13,262 bases of DNA from an uncultured Akkermansia sp. (GTDB lineage: Bacteria; Verrucomicrobiota; Verrucomicrobiia; Verrucomicrobiales; Akkermansiaceae): NCBI GenBank assembly GCA_904501955.1, contig CAJGCY010000065.1, positions 1 to 13,262 of the forward strand, read 5' to 3'. The notes under the pieces were generated by a model, which ran no database searches, was not told the origin of the DNA, and saw only the letters and a list, made by a program, of their open reading frames with translations. The position numbers and the translations under genes are program-made. Of this stretch, positions 7,190 to 13,262 are shown one piece after another; position 1 is the first letter of the stretch, and each line of letters opens with the position of its first letter.

Positions 7190-8050
7190 TTATTGCTTAT
7201 CGTCTGCGTTTTCTTCGGCATCGTCTTCCTCCTCATCCTTCACCTCGATGATGCGGCGCATGCGGCGGGTGAGGAAGGGGCGCAGGAGTAAGCCGTACAG
7301 CAGGTAGCAGAGGAAGATGATGGCAGGCGCAATCCACGGCAGGCAGATGAAGGCGCAAATGGCCGCAGCTACCAAGAGGATGGCGGTGATGGTGCCCTTC
7401 TTCTCGAAGTTCACGTGCTTGAAGCTCGGGTAAATCACACGGCTCATCATGAGCAGTGAGACCACCGCCATGGTGCCACCCATCACATACTGCCAAGGCT
7501 GGGCAATCACCAAGTTGTGGTGCGTGGTCACGTCAATCACCAAGTACATGGTGCTCACCACGGCACCGGCTGCCATGGGCACGGGCAGCCCCACGAAGTC
7601 CATGCTCTGGTTGGGCTTCTTGGGCTCCGCCGCCATGCAGTTGAAGCGTGCCAAGCGAAGCGAGGCGCACAGCAGGTACAGCACCGCTATGCCCATGCCG
7701 AAGGCATCCGGCAGGTCGAACAGCACGGCTCGCGCCAGCAGCATCGCCGGGGCAATGCCGAAGGATACCACGTCCGCAATGGAGTCGAACTCGCGGCCGA
7801 AGGGACCATCCGCCTTGCACATGCGGGCTACGCGGCCATCCAGCAGGTCAAAAATGCACGCGGCAAAGATGAGGTAGGTGGCCTGCTGGTAGTAGTTGAA
7901 CGCCTCCGCCGTGCCATCATCAAAGTTCATCCCCTTGAAGATGGTGAGGATGGCGAAGAAACCGCACAGCAGGTTGCCTGCCGTGAGCATGTTCGGCAGA
8001 ATCGGAATCTTGGGTTCATCCGGGTATACCGGGGGCTGGTGCTTGGACAT
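7190..8050 (-). CDS. pssA: CDP-diacylglycerol-serine O-phosphatidyltransferase
   Basis: Integral membrane enzyme that joins CDP-diacylglycerol and L-serine to give phosphatidylserine and CMP, the first step toward phosphatidylethanolamine. The CDP-alcohol phosphotransferase signature is complete: D71-G72-x2-A75-R76-x8-G85-x3-D89-x3-D93. The N-terminal PNMLTAGNLLCGFFA (19-33) and FVGLPVPMAAG (152-162) are typical of the PssA subgroup rather than PgsA. Several hydrophobic segments follow (about 117-137, 158-172, 190-203, 222-257). The C-terminal tail (270-286) is very acidic and probably cytosolic. Length (286) is within the usual range. The gene lies 32 bp downstream of alaS with no terminator between them, so it is probably read from the alaS promoter. 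No clear Shine-Dalgarno sequence. The serine specificity is inferred from subgroup motifs. Confidence 0.92.
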   Translation of the reverse strand: MSKHQPPVYPDEPKIPILPNMLTAGNLLCGFFAILTIFKGMNFDDGTAEAFNYYQQATYLIFAACIFDLLDGRVARMCKADGPFGREFDSIADVVSFGIAPAMLLARAVLFDLPDAFGMGIAVLYLLCASLRLARFNCMAAEPKKPNQSMDFVGLPVPMAAGAVVSTMYLVIDVTTHHNLVIAQPWQYVMGGTMAVVSLLMMSRVIYPSFKHVNFEKKGTITAILLVAAAICAFICLPWIAPAIIFLCYLLYGLLLRPFLTRRMRRIIEVKDEEEDDAEENADDKQ

Positions 8051-8082
8051 AAGTGTGTGAAGTGCTATGGTTAGTGTTTGGT

Positions 8083-10893
8083 TTAGGAAAGCGCTTGCGT
8101 TGCCTGTGCTACGAGCTCGGCAGCAGCCTCCAGGTTCTTACCGGAGCCGCGTGCCATGTCCGCCTTGCCGCCGCCCTTACCGCCCACGATGGGGGCGAGG
8201 TTGCGGATGAGGTCGCCGGCTTTCAGCCCGGCTGCCTGTGCAGCCTCACCGCAGTAGGCGCCGAGGCTCAGGGAGCTGCCGTCGTTCACGATGAGGAAGG
8301 CTGCCCCGGCAAAGTGGCGCTTGCGCAGGCCGTTGAAGAGCTCTGTGAGCAGGTCGTTGCCGCCCTCTGCCTCCAGCACCAGGTTAGCCTCCGTGAGCTT
8401 CTCGCTCAGCAGGGCATCCGCCATGGTGGCGGCTGCGGCGCTCATGGCCTTCTTCACGCGCTTGTCTGCCTCCAGCGCAGCCTCTTTCAGCGTGTCGCAG
8501 TAGGCGTAGAACTCATCGAGCAGGGCGTTCACCACGCGGATGTCGCGTGCCTGCACGGCTTTCTCCGCGGGGTGTGAATCACTCGTCGGCACGGGGATGG
8601 TGGGCTGGCCGAGCTTCTCGAGCTTGCCGTTGGCGAGGGAGAGCTTCTCGAGCATCTCCTTGCACTCCGGCATGCGGGCGGCAATGGCGTCCTTCACCGC
8701 GGCATAACCGGCGGCACCCACGGCAGCCTCAATACGGCGCACGCCGCTGGCAATGGCGCCCTCGCTCTTAATCTTGAAGAAGCCTACCTTGCCGGTGGAG
8801 GCAGCGTGCGTACCGCCGCACAGCTCCATGGAAACGCCGTTGAAGGCGTCTTCCTCACCGCCCACCTGTACCAAGCGCACAACGTCGCCGTACTTGTCGC
8901 CGAAGAACTGGCAAATCTCGGGGTGCTTCTTAATTTCGGTCATGGGGTACTCCTTGGCCACCACGGGCAGGTCTTCCTCCACCCACTGGTTCACCAGCTC
9001 CTCCACGCGGCGCAGGTCCTCCTTGGAGATGGCGGCGCTGTTCACGTCGAATCGCAGGCGGTCGGCATCCACCAAGGAACCCTGCTGGGCGATGTCCTCG
9101 CTCACCAGCGTGCGCAGTGCCTTGTGCAGCAAGTGCGTGGCGCTGTGGTGTGCCTCCAGCGCGCGGCGGCGCTCGGTGTCCAGCACCAGCTCCACGGTGT
9201 CACCCACGGCGGGGGCTACGCCATCCGCCACGGAAATCAAGTGAGCGCGTGCCTGCCCAATCTGCTGCACGCCGAGCACGGGGGCGCTGTCGCCTCCCAG
9301 GGAAAGGCTGCCGCCATCACTCAGCTGGCCACCCATCTCAGCGTAGAAGGGGGTCTTGTCCGTGATGACGAAGAGCATGCCCTCCGCCTCGTGCACCTCG
9401 GTGACGGTGGCGGTGGTGGTGTCCTCCGTGTAGCCGGTGAACTCCGTCACCTGCTCGGTCTTGAGGTCCAGAGCGCGCACCACCTGCTTCTTCTGGGCGG
9501 CTTTGGCGCGCTGGCGCTGCTCTTCCATCAGCTCCTCAAAGCGCTCCGTATCCACCGTCAGGCCGCGCTCGCGAGCCATCAGGGCGGTCAGGTCAATGGG
9601 GAAGCCGTAGGTGTCATAAAGCTTGAAGGCGAAATCGCCGGATACCTTGCCGGTGGCTGCCACCTCTTTGTCGAAGAGGTCCAAGCCGCGGTCCAGCGTC
9701 TCGTTGAAGCTGGTCTCCTCACGCAGCAGCACCTCTTTGATGGTGGCGGCGCGCCCCACAATCTCCGGGAATACGCGGCCCATCTCCGCGGCAAGCGTGT
9801 CCACCAGCTGTGAGAGGAAGGGCTTCTCCAGCCCCAGGGTGCGGCCGTAGCGCACGGCTCGGCGTAGAATGCGGCGCAGCACATAGTTGCGGCCGTTGTT
9901 GCCGGGCAAAATACCGTCTGCAATGGAGAAGCTCAGCGTGCGGATGTGGTCCGCAATCACGCGGAAAGCCACGCTCTCTTTGAGCACCTCCTTGTTCTCC
10001 TCCGTGGCGTCCTGCGGGTAAATGTCCACATACTTATGCCCGGAAATCTCCTCAATCTTGCTGAAGATGGGGCGGAACACGTCCGTGCTGTAGTTCGATA
10101 CGCGGCGGGAGAAATCCGTGAAGCCGTTCGTGCACTGCATCATGGCGCAAGCGCGCTCAAAGCCCATGCCCGTGTCCACATGGCAGGCGGGCAGGTTGCG
10201 GAAGGTACCGTCGCTCTCCGCATTGTACTGAATGAACACGAGGTTCCAAATCTCAATGCACTTGTCGCTGTCCTTGTTCACCAAGCTACCCTCGGTCTTG
10301 CCCTCGGGCGTCAGATCCACGTGCAGCTCAGAGCAGGGACCGCAGGGACCGGTCTCGCCCATCATCCAGAAGTTGTCCTTCACGCCGCCGTTCACAATGT
10401 GCACCTTCGGGTCCAGCCCTTTTGCCTCGAACAGCGGTGCCCAGGTGTCGTATGCCTCTTGGTCGAACTCGCCGGGGTCACCCTTCGCCTTGTCCGGGCA
10501 GTACACCGTGGCGTATAAACGCTCTGCCGGGAAGCCCCAGCGCTCCACCACCAGCTCCCATGCCCAGGCAATGGCTTCTTTCTTGAAGTAGTCGCCGAAG
10601 GACCAGTTGCCCAACATCTCGAACATGGTGTGGTGGTAGCTGTCCTGCCCTACATCCTCCAAGTCATTGTGCTTGCCGCCCGCGCGAATGCACTTCTGCG
10701 TGTCCGTTGCGCGTGCAGGCTTCCACGGCGGCGTCCATACCCCCAAAAAGTACGGTACAAACTGGTTCATGCCGGCATTGGTGAACAGCAAACCCGGGCT
10801 CTGCGGCATCAGGGAGGCGGAGGGCACTACGGCATGCTGCTTCTCTCGGAAAAAGTCCAGGAAGCTCTGGCGAATCTGCGCTGCGGTCATCAT
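8083..10893 (-). CDS. alaS: Alanine-tRNA ligase
   Basis: Charges tRNA-Ala with alanine and edits mischarged Ser/Gly-tRNA-Ala; cytoplasmic. The protein is 936 residues counted from 10893, longer than the roughly 875 of E. coli. In that numbering the class II catalytic core shows HHTMFEMLGNWSFGDYFK (87-104) and the Ala-specific GETGPCGPCSELH region (about 179-191). The editing domain has the zinc-binding H583/H587 pair (HSATHLLH) and C692/H696 (CGGTH). The C-terminal DHHA1 region carries the Gly-rich GGKGGGKADMARGSG stretch. Start: a longer frame opens at 10992, but the promoter at 10938-10966 lies inside it and the conserved N-terminus begins at MTAAQIRQSFLDFF, so 10893 (or the adjacent ATG at 10890) is preferred. 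First gene of a two-gene run with pssA. Confidence 0.96.
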   Translation of the reverse strand: MMTAAQIRQSFLDFFREKQHAVVPSASLMPQSPGLLFTNAGMNQFVPYFLGVWTPPWKPARATDTQKCIRAGGKHNDLEDVGQDSYHHTMFEMLGNWSFGDYFKKEAIAWAWELVVERWGFPAERLYATVYCPDKAKGDPGEFDQEAYDTWAPLFEAKGLDPKVHIVNGGVKDNFWMMGETGPCGPCSELHVDLTPEGKTEGSLVNKDSDKCIEIWNLVFIQYNAESDGTFRNLPACHVDTGMGFERACAMMQCTNGFTDFSRRVSNYSTDVFRPIFSKIEEISGHKYVDIYPQDATEENKEVLKESVAFRVIADHIRTLSFSIADGILPGNNGRNYVLRRILRRAVRYGRTLGLEKPFLSQLVDTLAAEMGRVFPEIVGRAATIKEVLLREETSFNETLDRGLDLFDKEVAATGKVSGDFAFKLYDTYGFPIDLTALMARERGLTVDTERFEELMEEQRQRAKAAQKKQVVRALDLKTEQVTEFTGYTEDTTTATVTEVHEAEGMLFVITDKTPFYAEMGGQLSDGGSLSLGGDSAPVLGVQQIGQARAHLISVADGVAPAVGDTVELVLDTERRRALEAHHSATHLLHKALRTLVSEDIAQQGSLVDADRLRFDVNSAAISKEDLRRVEELVNQWVEEDLPVVAKEYPMTEIKKHPEICQFFGDKYGDVVRLVQVGGEEDAFNGVSMELCGGTHAASTGKVGFFKIKSEGAIASGVRRIEAAVGAAGYAAVKDAIAARMPECKEMLEKLSLANGKLEKLGQPTIPVPTSDSHPAEKAVQARDIRVVNALLDEFYAYCDTLKEAALEADKRVKKAMSAAAATMADALLSEKLTEANLVLEAEGGNDLLTELFNGLRKRHFAGAAFLIVNDGSSLSLGAYCGEAAQAAGLKAGDLIRNLAPIVGGKGGGKADMARGSGKNLEAAAELVAQATQALS

Positions 10894-10937
10894 AATCGTC
10901 TTGTCTCGTGTTGTTGCAGAAAATCTTGTACCCCCAC

Positions 10938-10966
10938 AGATTAGCACTCTTCCGCCCCCATGTAAA
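10938..10966 (-). promoter_or_regulatory. Promoter of alaS-pssA
   Basis: On the minus strand TTTACA (10966-10961) and TAATCT (10943-10938) are separated by exactly 17 nt, with TG one base upstream of the -10 hexamer (extended -10). The predicted start near 10931 gives a leader of about 38 nt, too short for a T-box or riboswitch. The region 10894-11206 between the divergent genes holds this promoter and the one for the plus-strand gene; I see nothing else in it. Confidence 0.65.
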
Positions 10967-11092
10967 GCAAATTTACCGCGCGTATAAGTCAATTCACTCC
11001 CCTCGTACCTAAAATTCTGCCTCCCTTCTCCCGGCTTTTGGCTCTTGCTCCCCCTCGGAAAGCTTTTTTTGCCTTGAATCTTAAAATTTTGC

Positions 11093-11121
11093 TTGCCATG
11101 TGCCCCGGAAAAAGTTAGACT
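11093..11121 (+). promoter_or_regulatory. Promoter of first PEP-CTERM-type gene
   Basis: TTGCCA (11093-11098) and TAGACT (11116-11121) are separated by 17 nt. The predicted leader is about 80 nt and ends in an A/T-rich stretch (TTAACACTTAATAACA) directly before the ATG with no Shine-Dalgarno motif. Such A/T-rich leaders suit initiation without an anti-SD contact. Confidence 0.55.
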
Positions 11122-11206
11122 GTGCTCGCACTCCTGCTTTTTGTAGGCGTTCCATCGCGCGAGGATGCTCGGAGAGTAGGGTGTAAACCATTAACACTTA
11201 ATAACA

Positions 11207-11986
11207 ATGAAGAAAACACTTATAACTCTGCTTGCCCTTGCAAGCACTGCTATGGGCGCGGTGGATTTGAGCACGATGACTCAAACCATCGGTAATGCTT
11301 CCACGGCCACTGAGGATGGTACTTTCTCCTACGTGATTACGTTGGATGCTTCCAAAACTCGCCTGTTACTTGAAAAAGGGCAAACTCCTACTTGGGGGAC
11401 GAAAGTCTTGACGTACCTGTGCAACGGTACTCTTACCGGTATCGTGTCTAATGGTGGCTCCAGTGCCAGTAAAATCAATACCTCCTCTTTGTACGCCAAG
11501 TGGGGTGATGGTAATGCATGGGGAAATTACACGAGCTATACTTACACGGTAGAAGAGGTGAATCCCGAAACCGGCGTGTTGGAGACAGTCACGAAGACCT
11601 CTAGCTACGATCTTGCTGATTTGAATGGCTCTGCCGAAGGCACCGGTTGGGATTCCGTGGCTGGTGTGGGCATCGCCTACGCTTTCGATAAGCAAAACGG
11701 TACTACAGTTGCACTGACGCTGTGCGATGCCGATGGAGCTACTGTTTTCAACCATGTAATCACCATGAGTGGCCTGAAGTCCAGTTCCGCCGGTGCTGCT
11801 GCGGTGGAATTCGGTGACATGGTTACCAGTTACTACTACAGCAATGATGTGCTGAGTGCGGATGATGCCTTGGCTGCTTCCGGTGTTGCTGCTGTGGAGT
11901 CTATGTCTGTAGTTCCCGAGCCCACCACCGCCACGCTTTCTCTGCTGGCATTGGCCGGTTTGGCAGTGCGTCGTCGCCGTCGCTAA
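11207..11986 (+). CDS. Exported PEP-CTERM-type protein A
   Basis: 259 residues, exported and probably held at the envelope. It has a signal peptide (MKK, hydrophobic 4-16, cleavage likely after AMG at 16-18). The body is Ser/Thr/Gly-rich and beta-rich (19-232), with no recognised catalytic domain. The C-terminus is of PEP-CTERM type: VPEP (236-239), a short hydrophobic stretch (TLSLLALAGLAV) and a final run of arginines (255-259). In systems with exosortase this tail is the sorting and cleavage signal; no exosortase gene lies in this window. It is about 65% identical (hand count) to the next gene, sharing blocks such as TSSLYxKWG, SYDLADLNG and ALTLCDA. Its codons end in T or A far more often than those of the paralogue and of the rest of the window. 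Own promoter upstream, hairpin terminator downstream. Confidence 0.88.
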   Translation: MKKTLITLLALASTAMGAVDLSTMTQTIGNASTATEDGTFSYVITLDASKTRLLLEKGQTPTWGTKVLTYLCNGTLTGIVSNGGSSASKINTSSLYAKWGDGNAWGNYTSYTYTVEEVNPETGVLETVTKTSSYDLADLNGSAEGTGWDSVAGVGIAYAFDKQNGTTVALTLCDADGATVFNHVITMSGLKSSSAGAAAVEFGDMVTSYYYSNDVLSADDALAASGVAAVESMSVVPEPTTATLSLLALAGLAVRRRRR

Positions 11987-12019
11987 GCCACACGCTGAGA
12001 GTTTTTTGAAAAATCCGAG

Positions 12020-12045
12020 CGCGCCATTCCATACGGGGTGGCGCG
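12020..12045 (+). terminator. Terminator after protein A gene
   Basis: An 11-bp stem (CGCGCCATTCC, 12020-12030, with GGGGTGGCGCG, 12035-12045; two G-U pairs) with an ATAC loop, followed by TTT. It lies about 33 nt past the stop codon and separates the two paralogues. The T-run is short. Confidence 0.6.
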
Positions 12046-12104
12046 TTTCGCATTGTGCTGTGCGCGATACCCCAAAACAGTTGGGCTAGTTAGGCGGTAA
12101 AGGC

Positions 12105-12133
12105 TTGATTTCGTAGTATGTTAGGGCTATGCT
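12105..12133 (+). promoter_or_regulatory. Promoter of second PEP-CTERM-type gene
   Basis: TTGATT (12105-12110) and TATGCT (12128-12133) are separated by 17 nt. Predicted start near 12140 gives a leader of about 26 nt to the ATG at 12166, with no Shine-Dalgarno motif. Together with the terminator at 12020-12045 this suggests that the paralogues are transcribed separately. Confidence 0.55.
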
Positions 12134-12165
12134 CGGCGGCGTAGAGAACAACACCCCTTCATACC

Positions 12166-12930
12166 ATGAACATGATACCCGTAACAATGCTTATTCTTGC
12201 CGGAGGCGCCGTGGGCGCGGTGGATTTGAGCAGCATGAGCCACACCGTGGGGAATGCCGGCACGACCACGCAGGACGGCACCTTCACCTACGTGCTCACG
12301 CTGGATGCCGCCACCATGCGCTCGCTGCTGGAGAAAGGGCAGGCAGCGGCTTGGGGCACGAGCATTGTGAACTACAATGCGGGTGGCACGCTCACCGGCA
12401 TTGTGGTGAATGGCTCCTCCACGAACGGCACCATCAACACCTCATCCCTGTACGGTAAGTGGGGCAGTAACAATGCCTGGGGCAATTTCATGTCCTACAC
12501 CGTGCAGGAGACAAACCCCACCACCGGCGCGGTGGAAACGGTGACGAAAAGCTATGACCTGGCGGACTTAAACGGCGCTGCAGCCGGCACCGGGTGGGAT
12601 GCCGTGGCGGGCGCGGGCATCGTCTACACCTTCGATGCCACCCGCGGCTCCAAGTGCGCGCTCACACTGTGCGATGCCTCGGGGGCAAGCGTGTTCAGCC
12701 ACGTGTGCACCCTGAGCGGGCTGAAAAGCGCTGCTGCCGGGGCGGCATCCGTGAGCTTTGGGGATATGGTGACCGGCTACTACTACAGCGACAGCGTGCT
12801 GAGCGAGGCGGACTCCCTATCCGCGTCTTCGCTGGCAGCGGTGGAGTCCCTGGCACTCATCCCTGAGCCCACCACCGCCACCCTCAGCCTGCTTGCCCTC
12901 GCCACCCTCGCCCTGCGCCGCAGAAGGTGA
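12166..12930 (+). CDS. Exported PEP-CTERM-type protein B
   Basis: 254 residues, paralogue of the preceding gene and collinear with it apart from a few small gaps. It has the same ending: IPEP (232-235), hydrophobic TLSLLALATLAL and four terminal arginines. The N-terminus (MNMIPVTMLILAGGAVGA, 1-18) occupies the place of a signal peptide and ends in the same GAVDLS junction. However, it has no Lys or Arg before the hydrophobic core, which is unusual for Sec export. An in-frame stop at 12142-12144 rules out a longer start. The body is Ser/Thr/Gly-rich without a recognised domain. It has three cysteines (164, 169, 181); C169 aligns with C173 of protein A. Codon choice is GC-rich like the rest of the window, in contrast to protein A. 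Confidence 0.88.
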   Translation: MNMIPVTMLILAGGAVGAVDLSSMSHTVGNAGTTTQDGTFTYVLTLDAATMRSLLEKGQAAAWGTSIVNYNAGGTLTGIVVNGSSTNGTINTSSLYGKWGSNNAWGNFMSYTVQETNPTTGAVETVTKSYDLADLNGAAAGTGWDAVAGAGIVYTFDATRGSKCALTLCDASGASVFSHVCTLSGLKSAAAGAASVSFGDMVTGYYYSDSVLSEADSLSASSLAAVESLALIPEPTTATLSLLALATLALRRRR

Positions 12931-12968
12931 GCCGAATTCGGCGGCCCGGAAAGGGAGTGGATGAAATG

Positions 12969-12986
12969 GCGCCCGTAGCGGGGCGC
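12969..12986 (+). terminator. Hairpin after protein B gene, possible terminator
   Basis: GCGCCC (12969-12974) pairs with GGGCGC (12981-12986) around a 6-nt loop, 38 nt past the stop codon. There is no T-run after it, so termination is uncertain. A shorter palindrome GCCGAATTCGGC begins right after the stop codon (12931-12942). Confidence 0.3.
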
Positions 12987-13008
12987 GAATTCAGGCCGCG
13001 CAGACTGC

Positions 13009-13176
13009 TCGATAAATCGGAATTTGGCGAGCGAAGCGAGCGGAATTTTAAGCCCCGATAGGGGCGAAAGACAGTAGCCGGTGGTGGAGTCGCGCAGCGA
13101 CGAAACCACCGGTAGGCTTCCCCCTAATATTCAAGCCCGGAGCGTTGGAGCGATAGCGACAGCGCGGAGGCCGACA
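13009..13176 (-). repeat. Modular intergenic repeat, copy 4 (reverse orientation)
   Basis: Minus-strand copy. From its 5' end it has the 43-nt module (13134-13176) shared with copy 3 and a nested hairpin. The hairpin's outer 8-bp stem is CCGGTGGT (13078-13085) with ACCACCGG (13105-13112); its inner 5-bp stem is GTCGC-loop-GCGAC (13089-13101). The 52-nt core (13036-13087) is of the GGCTACTGTCTTTC type, and the tail word GATTTATCGA lies at 13009-13018. Unlike copies 1 and 3, the sequence after the tail word does not align with them. Positions 13177-13262 hold nothing I can assign. Confidence 0.8.
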
Positions 13177-13262
13177 GAATGCGATGCTTTGAGTCTATAG
13201 TGTTTTTGTGGCGATTTGCAATACCCGCAACTCATTAACAACAAAAAGACACGCGCCCGTCC

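Noticed and set aside
10894..10937. T-box or other riboswitch ahead of alaS
   Set aside because: The predicted leader is only about 38 nt, with no stem-loop or terminator structure.
10894..10992. Upstream start for alaS adding 33 residues
   Set aside because: The added residues do not look like AlaRS, and the best promoter (10938-10966) lies within them.
11207..12930. Autotransporter or toxin function for the two exported paralogues
   Set aside because: No beta-barrel, passenger repeat or toxin motif is visible; only the signal sequence, the shared body and the PEP-type tail can be supported.

Overview
The window (about 13.3 kb, GC-rich) looks like chromosomal DNA of a Verrucomicrobiota bacterium close to Akkermansia. 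This is inferred from the C-terminal anchor of the two right-hand proteins (PEP-TTATLSLLALA followed by an Arg run), the pseudokinase/formylglycine-enzyme-like fusion, and mostly weak or absent Shine-Dalgarno sequences. No database search was possible.

Layout. Positions 1-263 hold a modular intergenic repeat (copy 1). Five minus-strand genes follow, probably one transcript read from 6392 down to 341: a two-pass membrane protein, a one-pass membrane protein with coiled coil and TPR-like region, a pseudokinase-TM-FGE-like fusion, a secreted beta-rich protein, and the ribosome-assembly GTPase der. Gaps are 28-50 bp, with one 47-bp overlap, and a strong GC hairpin follows der. Positions 6411-7189 carry no gene. 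They hold two inverted copies of the repeat (copies 2 and 3) and a 15-bp perfect hairpin terminator. Next come alaS and pssA, minus strand, 32 bp apart, transcribed from a good sigma-70-type promoter at 10938-10966. On the plus strand lie two tandem paralogous PEP-CTERM-type exported proteins (11207-11986 and 12166-12930), each with its own promoter-like sequence. A fourth repeat copy (about 13009-13176) fills the right end.

How it fits together. Der, AlaRS and PssA are housekeeping functions (ribosome maturation, tRNA charging, phospholipid synthesis). The four genes upstream of der are not recognised as a named system. Their make-up (three membrane-anchored proteins and one exported protein, one with a kinase fold lacking its catalytic residues) suggests an envelope-associated complex or signalling module.

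The two most notable signals are this module and the intergenic repeat. The repeat has a 52-nt core found five times, four of them exactly 52 nt. Next to the core is a hairpin whose stem sequence changes between copies while pairing is kept.
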